Shown: positions 1 through 8,184 of the stretch, piece by piece | Position numbering within the stretch: position 1 is the first letter of the stretch | How the letters are laid out: each line of letters begins with the position of its first letter | Origin: Clostridium carboxidivorans P7 | GTDB taxonomy: Bacteria; Bacillota; Clostridia; Clostridiales; Clostridiaceae | DNA length: 64,000 nt | NCBI RefSeq assembly: GCF_001038625.1 | Contig: NZ_CP011803.1 | Location: 4,712,001-4,776,000 of the forward strand | Direction: 5' to 3' | Notes under the pieces: generated by a model | The model's database searches: none | What the model was told of the DNA's origin: nothing | What the model saw: the letters and a program-made list of their open reading frames with translations, nothing else | Translations under genes and position numbers: made by a program

Positions 1-138
1 AATGATATCAAATTTTTTAGCTAGTTAGCAAGTTTTATATAAAATAGACGAATATTCATAATATGGGGTTAAAATTATTTAAATAAATATAGAACTTTTT
101 TAATATATTATTACATAGAAAAAAATGGAGGGTAGATT

Positions 139-1641
139 ATGAATAAAAGAATAAAAATGATTATCTTGGCTTTGATATGTTCTTTAACTATAGTTACTAC
201 TAAGGTTTCCGCAGAAGGTTTATCATTAAGCAGTCCAAAGGTTAACATTACTACTAGTAAGGAATGGACTGTAAAATTTAATGCATCTTTAAAGACAGAT
301 ACTGTTAATGACAAAAGCATAACGGTGAAGGACGAAAATAACAAAATTGTACCTGTAAGCGTAACCATGGGTAAGAGTTCTGATACGGTAGTAATAAGTC
401 CTGAAGTTTCAGGATATGAACCAAATAAAAAATATAATTTGATAATAGGTACAGACGTTCAATCAACAGATGGTAAGAAACTTAGCTCTCCAATGGAAAT
501 GCAGTTTACTACTAACAATAAATATGAGGATGGCAGTAATTATGAAAATTTACAACAAATAGTTTCATGTAAGTTTCAGTATTCTCCACTTTTATCTACC
601 CAAAAACAGGTCTTTGCTTTAAATACTAATAATGGACAAGATGTTGAATATAGAATTTTTGTACATAACTACTCTTTAGAGAAAGATAGTTATACAGAAG
701 TTACTAATGGGTATACTAAACCTTCTGATGGAAAAATAACATCAACAAAAACTTTAGATGCAGGAGCAGATGGTCAAAAATATAAAGTTTTAATATATGT
801 TAAAAGGTCAGGAAACGTTGGAACACATAAGGATGTGAATACAGATTATGATAACTATTATGTTGACTATTTTAGATGTATAAATAGTGCAGATACAAAT
901 AACAATGAATATAAAAATTATGATATTTCGGTGGATCAAATGGTAGATATTCAAACAAAGTTAAGTGACAAGTCAGTTTTTGTGGAAACTAATGATTTTA
1001 ATAATGCTGCAAGTAAAAATCAGATTAAATATTATTTAGATCCTAATAATTTTATGGATTCAAATGGGAAATATCAGTTTTTAAAATTAAGTTATACAGA
1101 TGGTATGAATGTAGATCAAGTTAATAATATCTTAAAAGGTAAAGGAATTTTAGATGGAAAAGGACAAGCATTTTTAGATGCTGCTAAAAATAATAATATA
1201 AGTATTGTATATTTAATTTCACATTCCTTATTAGAAACTGGAAATGGAGCATCATTATTGGCTAATGGTGGACAAAAAGATAGCAGTGGTAAATATATTT
1301 TTGGTGCACCTGTGTATAATTTCTTTGGAATAGGTGCATATGATAAAGATCCTAATTATTATGGAACTAAAGCAGCTTATGATAACAAATGGTTTACTCC
1401 AGAGGATGCAATTAATGGTGGAGCTCAGTGGATTGCATCACAATATATAAATAATCCTAATGGAAAACAAGATACTTTATATAAAATGAGATGGAATCCT
1501 TCTAATCCAGGGGAACATCAATATGCTACAGATGTAGCTTGGTCATATAAACAAGTTCCTAATATGATAAAGGGAATAACAAATATCTTAGAGCAGGTTA
1601 AGGATATAAAATTAAATTTTGAAATACCTAAATTTAAATAG
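139..1641 (+). CDS. Secreted Ig-like/glucosaminidase-domain cell wall hydrolase
   Basis: Secreted peptidoglycan hydrolase, probably an endo-beta-N-acetylglucosaminidase. Residues 1-25 are a Sec signal peptide (MNKRIK start, hydrophobic core, cleavage near VSA). Residues about 27-127 form an Ig-like Big_5 (SbsA-type) domain closely resembling the one in the amidase at 24874. The C-terminal part, about 335-480, is a glucosaminidase fold with SLLETGNG, where Glu366 is the expected catalytic acid. Residues 130-330 match nothing I recognise. The ATG follows GGAGGG at good spacing and a strong terminator follows the stop, so it is a single-gene unit. Enzyme type is from family resemblance, not proven. 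Confidence 0.85.
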   Translation: MNKRIKMIILALICSLTIVTTKVSAEGLSLSSPKVNITTSKEWTVKFNASLKTDTVNDKSITVKDENNKIVPVSVTMGKSSDTVVISPEVSGYEPNKKYNLIIGTDVQSTDGKKLSSPMEMQFTTNNKYEDGSNYENLQQIVSCKFQYSPLLSTQKQVFALNTNNGQDVEYRIFVHNYSLEKDSYTEVTNGYTKPSDGKITSTKTLDAGADGQKYKVLIYVKRSGNVGTHKDVNTDYDNYYVDYFRCINSADTNNNEYKNYDISVDQMVDIQTKLSDKSVFVETNDFNNAASKNQIKYYLDPNNFMDSNGKYQFLKLSYTDGMNVDQVNNILKGKGILDGKGQAFLDAAKNNNISIVYLISHSLLETGNGASLLANGGQKDSSGKYIFGAPVYNFFGIGAYDKDPNYYGTKAAYDNKWFTPEDAINGGAQWIASQYINNPNGKQDTLYKMRWNPSNPGEHQYATDVAWSYKQVPNMIKGITNILEQVKDIKLNFEIPKFK

Positions 1642-1667
1642 AAACTCATATTGTAATTAACCATAAT

Positions 1668-1710
1668 AAAAATCACTATAGAACTTATTAAAGTTCAATA
1701 GTGATTTTTT
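1668..1710 (+). terminator. Rho-independent terminator of the glucosaminidase gene
   Basis: Near-perfect stem AAATCACTATAGAACTT / AAGTTCAATAGTGATTT (one mismatch) around an ATTA loop, followed by T6. The IS256 element starts 13 bases after it. Confidence 0.85.
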
Positions 1711-1924
1711 ATGTAAATGAAGGAGAACGTCCGTAGGTTTGTGTAAAATAAAATAGACAAGTAGAAAATTAATTGGAAATTACTATAGGAATTGAGTCCT
1801 GTAGTAATTTTTATTTTTTGGGGAATAACTAGATAATAAGATAGTATAGCTTATTTATGTTATTATTATTTGTAATATCTTCATTATTATTCATCTTTAT
1901 TCAAAATAGTACAGGCTTTATTGC

Positions 1925-3151
1925 TTAAATATATTGTTCAATTCTTTCTCCAAACATTATACTAAGTTGTGCTAAGGTACTAGGCCAATTTTGTTTAGGC
2001 GATGTCCATTTAACCATTATCTGTTCTGTAGCCAAGTATAAAGCCTTTGTAAGAGAGTCATCTGTAGGAAATACGGTCCTTATTTTAGTGAATTTTCTAA
2101 GTTGTCTGTTGAAACCTTCTAAGGCATTAGTGGTATATATTATTTTTCTTATATCTTGAGGAAAATCAAAATATGTTGACAGGTTATCCCAATTGCTATT
2201 CCATGATTGTATTACTATTGGATATTTATCTCCCCACTTAGCTTCCAAAGCTTGCAGTGATTGACTTGCCATTGTTTCATTTACCGCCTGATATATGCAC
2301 TTTAGATCCTTTAAAAAGGCTTTTATATCTTTTGAAGGTATATATTTTATAGAATTTCTTATCTGATGTACTATGCAGCTTTGTATATTTACTTCAGGAA
2401 AAACAGCTTTAACAGCATCAGAAAGACCTTTAAGACCATCCATACATGCTAGGAGTATATCTTTAACCCCTCTATTTTTAAGATCGTTGCATACAGATAA
2501 CCAAAATTTAGCTCCTTCCTGCTCACCAACCCATATTCCTAATATATCTTTATAACCTTTAACATCTAAAGCCATACAAATATATGCTGCCTTGCTAACA
2601 ATTCTATGTTGATCTCTAACCTTAAAATGAACTGCATCCATATATACTATAGGATACATAGGGTCTAAAGCTCTATTTTGCCAGGCATTGGCTGTATCCA
2701 TTACTTTATCAGTGATTTTGGATATCATTGAAGGGGATATATCTACTCCATATAGTTCATCTATTTCTGACTTAATATCATCCACAGACATTCCTCTTGC
2801 ATATAGTCCTATAACCTTTTTATCAAGTTCATTACACACAGTTTCGTATTTCTTAACAATCTTAGGCTCAAAATTTGCCTTTCTATCCCTTGGTACATTT
2901 ACACCTACTTCTCCAAAGCTGGTTCTAATATTTTTTGAACTGTATCCATTTCTATAATTTCTATCTTCTCCATTCTGCCTCTCATATTTTTCGCGTCCAA
3001 GATGTTCCTCCATTTCTGCTTCTAAAAACTGTTGAATTATACCACCAAATAGTCGCTGCATTAAGCCATTCTTACCAACTAAATCCTCCATACTTTTGCA
3101 TTTGTTTAGCTCCTTTTTTAAATCAATATCAGGTATCTCTAATGAATTCAT
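1925..3151 (-). CDS. IS256-family transposase
   Basis: DDE transposase (Transposase_mut family) of 408 residues, the usual length. Recognisable landmarks are the N-terminal EAEMEEHLGREKYER block, the first Asp in YMDAVHFKVR, the second in ACMDGLKGL, and the Glu in TTNALEGFNRQLRK, which together form the catalytic triad. The HQIRNS block lies between the second Asp and the Glu. The ATG is preceded by AGGAGGAG. The frame is open from end to end, so the element may still be able to move. Promoter activity probably lies in the 110 bp between the start codon and the right inverted repeat, which also contains a perfect 17-bp hairpin. Confidence 0.95.
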   Translation of the reverse strand: MNSLEIPDIDLKKELNKCKSMEDLVGKNGLMQRLFGGIIQQFLEAEMEEHLGREKYERQNGEDRNYRNGYSSKNIRTSFGEVGVNVPRDRKANFEPKIVKKYETVCNELDKKVIGLYARGMSVDDIKSEIDELYGVDISPSMISKITDKVMDTANAWQNRALDPMYPIVYMDAVHFKVRDQHRIVSKAAYICMALDVKGYKDILGIWVGEQEGAKFWLSVCNDLKNRGVKDILLACMDGLKGLSDAVKAVFPEVNIQSCIVHQIRNSIKYIPSKDIKAFLKDLKCIYQAVNETMASQSLQALEAKWGDKYPIVIQSWNSNWDNLSTYFDFPQDIRKIIYTTNALEGFNRQLRKFTKIRTVFPTDDSLTKALYLATEQIMVKWTSPKQNWPSTLAQLSIMFGERIEQYI

Positions 3152-3220
3152 AACTTTCTCCTCCTAAAAAATCTTTTGTAGTTATTCTTTCCACAAATAC
3201 CAGCTATACATACATAAAAA

Positions 3221-3261
3221 GAACATCCTTAGATTTGATTTACACAAATCTAAGGATGTTC
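3221..3261. repeat. Perfect hairpin overlapping the IS256 right end
   Basis: GAACATCCTTAGATTTG at 3221-3237 is repeated in inverted form at 3245-3261 around a 7-base ATTTACA loop. The outer arm is the terminal inverted repeat itself and the inner arm an inverted copy of it inside the element. In transcripts entering from outside it would fold into a 17-bp stem upstream of the transposase start and could block read-through expression of the transposase (inference). Confidence 0.75.
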
Positions 3262-3303
3262 CCAAATGAAGTTTTTTATGAAGGTGATTTTGAAAAAATC
3301 TTA

Positions 3304-3492
3304 TTATTCTAGTATTCCTTCTTCTTTTAAAATTAATTCTAATTTACTAACTTTTTCTGTAAGAACTTTGAAATTTTCTAATATTACTTCTTTAGGTAGG
3401 TTTTCTTTACTTAAATTTTCTTCCATGTTTTGAATTGTTTCTAAAGCTTCATCAATATCCTTTTGAGCTAGTTCTAAATTTCCTTCTTTCAT
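3304..3492 (-). CDS. Small Glu/Lys-rich helical protein, unknown function
   Basis: 62 residues, strongly charged, with heptad-like spacing of Leu, Ile and Val (ALETIQNMEENLSKENLPKE and KLELILKEE), so probably a short coiled coil. No family recognised. It lies 13 bp downstream of the 80-residue zinc-ribbon-like gene on the same strand, starts at ATG after AAAGGAGA, and is likely co-transcribed with it. The IS256 element sits just beyond its 3' end. Confidence 0.6.
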   Translation of the reverse strand: MKEGNLELAQKDIDEALETIQNMEENLSKENLPKEVILENFKVLTEKVSKLELILKEEGILE

Positions 3493-3505
3493 TTATGATT
3501 CTCCT

Positions 3506-3748
3506 TTAGTTTAATATATTTTTGACTTTTTTTAATCCATCATCATCTATAAATGGTGCGCAAAACTCAAAGTTTTTTTCATGTCCACAATTGGAGCATA
3601 CACAGGCACATACATCATATGGTATATCATCTATTATATCAATATTTAAGTCTTCCGCTAAATATTGGCCACCACATATTTCACAAGGAGTATCATTTAT
3701 AACAGAATACTCACTTTCTATGTATTTCATTATTTCTTTAATGGTCAT
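3506..3748 (-). CDS. Small CxxC protein, putative metal-binding, unknown function
   Basis: 80 residues with cysteines in CEICGG, near position 22, and CACVCSNCGHEKNFEFC, near positions 48-64. This layout suggests a small zinc ribbon or other metal-binding knuckle. ATG is preceded by GGAGG at good spacing. First gene of a two-gene unit with the short helical protein. The gap to the divergent spmA gene (3749-3954) has no other gene. No function can be assigned from the sequence. Confidence 0.65.
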   Translation of the reverse strand: MTIKEIMKYIESEYSVINDTPCEICGGQYLAEDLNIDIIDDIPYDVCACVCSNCGHEKNFEFCAPFIDDDGLKKVKNILN

Positions 3749-3954
3749 TTCAAACCTCCGATTTTCAAAAAATTATATACAACATAAATGGTAGCACTCT
3801 TAAATTTTAATTTCAATAGTAATAATAACTTATAGTAACTTAACTGTAAAGTTAAATTTTCATTTAAAGGTTATGTTAGGCAATTTGAATATAATTTGAA
3901 CATATATATAAATAACTAATATAACAAAGTTATTTATGAAAAGGAGATAGGTAA

Positions 3955-4530
3955 GTGATAAATTATATATGGTTTTTTATTTTAGGTTTTGGAATAATAC
4001 TAGGTGTTTTTACTGGGAGAGGTGCAGATATATCTAAGGTTATAGTGTCTTCTACAGAATCCACAGTAAAATTAACTATAAGTTTATTAGGAATAATGTG
4101 TCTATGGTGCGGAGTAATGAAAATTGCTGAAAAAAGTGGTCTTACTGATAAATTAGCAAAAATTTTAAAACCTATACTAAAGTTAATTTTCAAGGAAGCT
4201 TCTAAAGATGAAAAGGCTATGGGAGCAATAGTTATGAATTTAACTGCAAATATGATGGGACTTTCAAATGCAGCTACTCCCTTTGGAATTAAAGCTATGA
4301 AGGAATTAGATAGGTTAAATAAAAAAAACAGTTCAGCTAGTGATGATATGGCATTGTTTTTGGTAATAAATGCAGCTTGTATACAGTTTTTGCCTACTAC
4401 TGTTATATCAATGCGTGCAGCAGTAGGATCTCAGAATCCTGGAGAAACTATATTGCCAGGTATAATAGCTACTGGTACAGCAGCTTTATTTGGAATAGTA
4501 TTTTGTAAGATACTGCAAAGGTATTTTTGA
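3955..4530 (+). CDS. spmA: Spore maturation protein A
   Basis: Integral membrane protein of the SpmA/nucleoside recognition (Gate) family, 191 residues, the usual length. SpmA and SpmB act together in core dehydration and heat resistance of developing spores (known in Bacillus and Clostridium). Visible signs are hydrophobic segments near 5-20, 40-55 and 130-185, and the family block NLTANMMGLSNAATPFGIKA. GTG start at 3955 after AAGGAGAT. spmB follows 40 bp downstream, the standard pairing. Confidence 0.93.
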   Translation: MINYIWFFILGFGIILGVFTGRGADISKVIVSSTESTVKLTISLLGIMCLWCGVMKIAEKSGLTDKLAKILKPILKLIFKEASKDEKAMGAIVMNLTANMMGLSNAATPFGIKAMKELDRLNKKNSSASDDMALFLVINAACIQFLPTTVISMRAAVGSQNPGETILPGIIATGTAALFGIVFCKILQRYF

Positions 4531-4570
4531 ATCAAATGATGGTTAAGAAAGAATCAATGGAGGTGACATT

Positions 4571-5089
4571 TTGGATTATATAATAAAGTCAATAGTTCCT
4601 ATAATTATAATATCTATAACTGCATATGGAATATTTAAAGGAGTTAAAGTATATGAATGTTTTGTAGAAGGTGCAAAAGAGGGAATTAATATATGTGTTA
4701 CCATATTTCCATACTTATTGGCCATGCTAGTGGCAGTAGGGGTTTTCAGAGAGTCTAGAGCTTTAGATTGTTTTATATCTATTGTAAAACCTTTTGCAAA
4801 ACTTATAGGACTTCCACCAGAAGTTGTACCACTAGTATTAATAAAACCTTTATCAGGCAGTGGTGCTTTAGGTATTTTCGCGGAAACTATAAATAAGTTT
4901 GGAGTGGATAGCTACATAGGGAGAGTTTCTTCTATAATTATGGGGTCTACAGAAACAATATTTTATACACTTACGGTGTATTTTGGTGCTGTAGGAATAA
5001 AAAAAATAAGACATACTCTTTGGGCAGCAGTTTTAGCAGATTGTGTTTCAATTGTAATGGCAGTAACTTTAGCGAGAATTATGTTTTAA
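4571..5089 (+). CDS. spmB: Spore maturation protein B
   Basis: Membrane partner of SpmA, 172 residues, same Gate family. Family landmarks are YECFVEGAKEGI in the N-terminal third, LIKPLSGSGALG in the middle and IMGSTETIFYTLTVYFGAVG near the C-terminus. The start is TTG at 4571, set by GGAGGTGA eight bases upstream; there is no in-frame ATG or GTG near the homologous N-terminus. Second gene of the spmAB unit. No clear terminator follows. Confidence 0.93.
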   Translation: MDYIIKSIVPIIIISITAYGIFKGVKVYECFVEGAKEGINICVTIFPYLLAMLVAVGVFRESRALDCFISIVKPFAKLIGLPPEVVPLVLIKPLSGSGALGIFAETINKFGVDSYIGRVSSIIMGSTETIFYTLTVYFGAVGIKKIRHTLWAAVLADCVSIVMAVTLARIMF

Positions 5090-5408
5090 GATTACAATCT
5101 AAAAATATCACGACGTAAGCGAAGTAACTTTCAACTGTATTCCGGCTAATATATGCTGTGAAGGAAAACTCACTTCTTAGTGCATTACGTTCATATATAA
5201 ATACTTTCTGATATGACTCTAAATAAGAAGCGTAGCTTTCATAATACTTATTACTTAGTTTATACATTCATACTTTATCTATTTTCAATAATAACTTATG
5301 GCACATCCTGTAACAAAGTACTAAATTCAATATACTATACCTCAGCAGGCTGCGCCTTAATTTTTAAGCATTAAACAATATAACTAAATGTGTACACATA
5401 AAGTTACT
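5090..5408. other. Gene-free stretch
   Basis: No credible coding frame on either strand: a 62-codon minus frame here has no ribosome site and no recognisable product. The DNA has slightly more GC-containing words (CGACGTAAGCGAAG, CAGCAGGCTGCGCC) than normal for this genome's spacers and leads directly into the long palindrome. It may be decayed remnants of a repeat or of a gene. Confidence 0.4.
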
Positions 5409-5652
5409 AGTTTGAATTTTAACTTTTATGTAGTGATATATGGTAAGTGTGTAATCACATTAGCTAAATTGTTTTAGTATTATTCTTAGATGGAAGTTTT
5501 GGAAAGCCTTAGAACTTTAGTCCTGTTTGAGGGAACCGAGTTTGACAAAGTTCTTAGGCTTTCCAAAACTTCCATCTGTAGAATAATTAAAACATTTAGC
5601 CGTGATTACACACTTATCATATATCACGTAGTAAAAGTTAAAACTCAAACTT
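5409..5652. repeat. Long imperfect palindrome, possible MITE-like element
   Basis: Two arms of about 106-110 bp (5409-5518 and 5547-5652) are imperfect reverse complements around a 28-base centre. The inner 30 bp of each arm are almost perfect (AGATGGAAGTTTTGGAAAGC and its complement). Outer parts match with scattered mismatches and small gaps, for example AAGTGTGTAATCAC against GTGATTACACACTT. No protein is encoded. It could fold as one long hairpin in RNA or be a non-autonomous mobile repeat. No target duplication was found. Confidence 0.8.
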
Positions 5653-5692
5653 CCACTGCACCCTGTGTCGCATTATGCTCAGATTATGAAAT

Positions 5693-7048
5693 TTAAGCTT
5701 CTGCTTGTTTTGAAAGTGACCTAAATTTCTTTTTAAATAGGATAAACATAGTTATACCTTCAAATATCCATTGAATAGCGGTAATCCACCATACATATAC
5801 TACAGAAACCTTTAATACAAATATGAAATAAAACATTAAAGGTAATCGTATTATCCAACTAGAAACTAGTGAGATTAGAAAAGGTGTTTTAGTATCTCCT
5901 ATTCCTTTAAGAGCACCTCCAAGTATCATGGAAACTGCCATAGGAACTTGCTCTGCAGCGGCTACCATAAGGCATAGACTTCCTAGTCTAATAACTTCTT
6001 GTTCTTTTGAATTTATAAAAAGTTTTATTAGAAATCTAGGAAAGGTTAAATATAAAATGGCGCAAAAACCCATTAATATAACACCTAGTACCATACAAGT
6101 ATGGGCATATTCCTTAGATTTCTTAAAGTTTTTTTCTCCAAATTTGTGACCTGATAAAGTAGTTGCAGCTATGGCAAATCCCCATCCAGGCATATATGAA
6201 ACTGATTCTATAGTGGTTACTATTTGATTAGCAGCAAAAGCTATGTTTCCAAGATGCATTATTATGAATACGCATAATAATCTGCTTGTAGAAAAAGCTG
6301 CTTCTTGAAAAGACGCTGGAATACTTAATTTTAATAATTCCTTTAGATTTTTGGAATTAAGCTTTAATATATATTTTAGTCTAGGTCTAATTTTAGATTT
6401 TTTCATTATATAGAAAAGTATAAATATAAATCCTGATATTTGAGCTGAAGCAGTAGCTATTGCAGCTCCCTTTATACCTAGTTCTGGAAAACCATAGTGA
6501 CCAAAAATTAATAGCCAGTCCAAACTTAGCGTTATTACATTAACTAGTATAGAAGCTATTAAAGGAGTTTTTGTATTTCCGCAGCCCCTTAAAATTGCAT
6601 TTAATACATTCATAAGCATATAAAAAATAATTCCTATGGAAACTATTTTCATGAATATTTTGCCACTATATATTACTTCTTTTGTTGCACCTGCCATTTT
6701 TAGCATGTTACCACAAAAGAAGAATATTAATAAAAATATGATAAAAGCTATAATAAAAGCTACTAAAAATCCTATGGATGAGTATTCTTCTGCTAGTTGA
6801 AATTTCTTAGAGCCTATTTGTCTGGCAACTAATGAAGTAATACCTACAGATAAACCCATAGCTATGAATATATTCGAAAATGTATATATTATTTCAGAGC
6901 TTAATCCAACAGAACTAACAGCTATGTTACCTCCATATTGGCCTACCATCATAGTATCAAATACCCATATCATCATATAGAGAATCATTTCACCTACTGC
7001 AGGAAGTGCAAGATTTAATACATCTTTTATAGTATTGCGATATAACAT
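5693..7048 (-). CDS. MATE-family efflux transporter
   Basis: Cation-coupled multidrug/toxin extrusion protein of 451 residues with about 12 hydrophobic segments arranged as two similar six-helix halves. Family landmarks are LPAVGEMILYMMIWVFDTMM near the N-terminus, NAILRGCGNTKTP at the end of the first half and ILGGALKGIGDTKTPF in the second, the paired MatE signatures. Start ATG after GGAGG (minus strand). Stand-alone gene. Substrate is unknown. The 3' end abuts the long palindrome. Confidence 0.9.
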   Translation of the reverse strand: MLYRNTIKDVLNLALPAVGEMILYMMIWVFDTMMVGQYGGNIAVSSVGLSSEIIYTFSNIFIAMGLSVGITSLVARQIGSKKFQLAEEYSSIGFLVAFIIAFIIFLLIFFFCGNMLKMAGATKEVIYSGKIFMKIVSIGIIFYMLMNVLNAILRGCGNTKTPLIASILVNVITLSLDWLLIFGHYGFPELGIKGAAIATASAQISGFIFILFYIMKKSKIRPRLKYILKLNSKNLKELLKLSIPASFQEAAFSTSRLLCVFIIMHLGNIAFAANQIVTTIESVSYMPGWGFAIAATTLSGHKFGEKNFKKSKEYAHTCMVLGVILMGFCAILYLTFPRFLIKLFINSKEQEVIRLGSLCLMVAAAEQVPMAVSMILGGALKGIGDTKTPFLISLVSSWIIRLPLMFYFIFVLKVSVVYVWWITAIQWIFEGITMFILFKKKFRSLSKQAEA

Positions 7049-7235
7049 TTAGTACCTCCATGAGACATATTAAAAAATAATAGATTTTTAGTAATGAAAA
7101 TTAATGTAGTATAATATAAATGGTACTTCATTTTATAAAATAAAACAATACTAAGAAAAATGTACTTAAAACACGAAATGTTATATTAAATTTAAGCACA
7201 TTCTAAGCGGTGATTATGAGTAAGAGGTGGTTAGG

Positions 7236-7808
7236 TTGTTAAAATGGCGAGAGTTATATGAAGAATGTTTACAATGTAATAAATGTGATTTGGGGAATAA
7301 GAGAACTAATATGGTGTTTGGAGATGGAAATTCTAGAGGAAAAATCGTTTTTGTAGGAGAAGCTCCAGGGGCTGATGAGGATAGAATTGGTTTGCCTTTT
7401 GTTGGTAGAGCAGGACAACTTTTAACTAAAGGACTTACAGCATTGGATTTAATAAGAGAAAATGATTATTATATATGCAATGTATGTAAATGTAGACCAG
7501 ATAATAATAGAGTGCCATATGAAAATGAGGCTGAAGCATGTTTACCTTATTTGAGAAATCAAGTAGCTTTAATTAAACCGAAAATTATAGTTTGCTTAGG
7601 AGCAACTGCCATGAAATACATTTTAGGAAATGATTTTAGAATAACAAGAGATAGAGGAAAGTGGATTGAAAGAAAAGGATGTTATATTATTGCTACTTTT
7701 CATCCAGCAGCTTTATTTAGAGATGAGAATAAAAAAGTATTGTTTTGGGAAGACTTAAAATCTGTAAAGAAAAAATATGATGAAATTAAAGATGATAAAA
7801 TTATTTAA
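7236..7808 (+). CDS. Family 4 (Fe-S) uracil-DNA glycosylase
   Basis: Removes uracil from DNA to start base excision repair. 190 residues. Motif 1 is GEAPGADEDRIGLPFVGRAG and motif 2 TFHPAALFR. Cysteines in CLQCNKC near 11-17 and in CKCRP...AEAC in the middle are the usual ligands for the [4Fe-4S] cluster of this family. TTG at 7236 is chosen because AGAGGTGG ends five bases before it and the product then begins LKWRELYEEC, as in relatives. A GTG at 7227 overlaps that ribosome site. The T-box leader of metG follows. Confidence 0.88.
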   Translation: MLKWRELYEECLQCNKCDLGNKRTNMVFGDGNSRGKIVFVGEAPGADEDRIGLPFVGRAGQLLTKGLTALDLIRENDYYICNVCKCRPDNNRVPYENEAEACLPYLRNQVALIKPKIIVCLGATAMKYILGNDFRITRDRGKWIERKGCYIIATFHPAALFRDENKKVLFWEDLKSVKKKYDEIKDDKII

Positions 7809-7826
7809 AAATTAGATAAAATGCTA

Positions 7827-7855
7827 TTGACAGAACTAAAAATATGGAATATTAT
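7827..7855 (+). promoter_or_regulatory. Sigma-A promoter of the metG leader
   Basis: TTGACA (7827-7832), 17-bp spacer, TATTAT (7850-7855), just upstream of the T-box RNA. Good match to the housekeeping consensus. Confidence 0.75.
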
Positions 7856-7860
7856 AAAAA

Positions 7861-8148
7861 TTGAAATGCTGTGAAGGAAAGAGTAATAAATGAAAGTATT
7901 TAAAGAGAGTCGGATTAGGTGAAAGCCGATAATAAAATAGTTTATGAACATGGCTCCAGAGCAGGTTATTTGAAATTGTATTAGGATAACACGGAGGCAA
8001 CCGTTATGATGCAGAGTAATAAAAGGTCTTCTTATGATGACTTGAGTTACTTACTGAGATCTTTATTGTGAAATAAAGATAAAATAGAGTGGTAAAGTGT
8101 TTATATGCACCTCTATATGAAGAACTTACTTCATATAGAGGTTTTTTT
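7861..8148 (+). promoter_or_regulatory. T-box leader (Met specifier) controlling metG
   Basis: tRNA-sensing leader that lets transcription pass when uncharged tRNA-Met is bound. Stem I shows AGAGAGTCGG, then GGTGAAAGCCG, then GAAC followed by specifier ATG at 7950-7952. The same GAA-N-codon spacing is seen in the ileS leader. The T-box bulge region is AGAGTGGTAAAGTG, which keeps TGGT but departs from the usual GGTACCGCG continuation. The terminator is CCTCTATATGAAG / CTTCATATAGAGG (8110-8141) followed by T7. The Met specifier agrees with the downstream gene. Confidence 0.88.
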
Positions 8149-8184
8149 ATTAGAAATTTATAAGTTTTTAGGGAGGAATAAAAA

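Larger units (their letters stand above)
1723..3263 (-). mobile_element. IS256-family insertion sequence, complete
   Basis: The element is 1541 bp. Its ends are imperfect inverted repeats of about 25 bp: left GAGAACGTCCGTAGGTTTGT and right (reverse complement) GGGAACATCCTTAGATTTGT. Both are flanked by the same 8-bp word AAATGAAG (1715-1722 and 3264-3271), a target duplication of the size IS256 makes. It holds one intact transposase gene on the minus strand. It landed in the intergenic gap between the glucosaminidase terminator and a small minus-strand gene and breaks no visible gene. Confidence 0.92.

Noticed and set aside
3221..3261. IS right-end hairpin as an ordinary terminator
   Set aside because: No T tract follows, and the outer arm is the terminal inverted repeat, so it belongs to the element.
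5079..5267. 62-codon minus-strand frame after spmB
   Set aside because: No ribosome site, no recognisable product, and it overlaps the end of spmB and the gene-free repeat region.
5490..5696. 68-codon plus-strand frame
   Set aside because: It runs through the long palindrome; the peptide simply translates the repeat arms and has no start signal.
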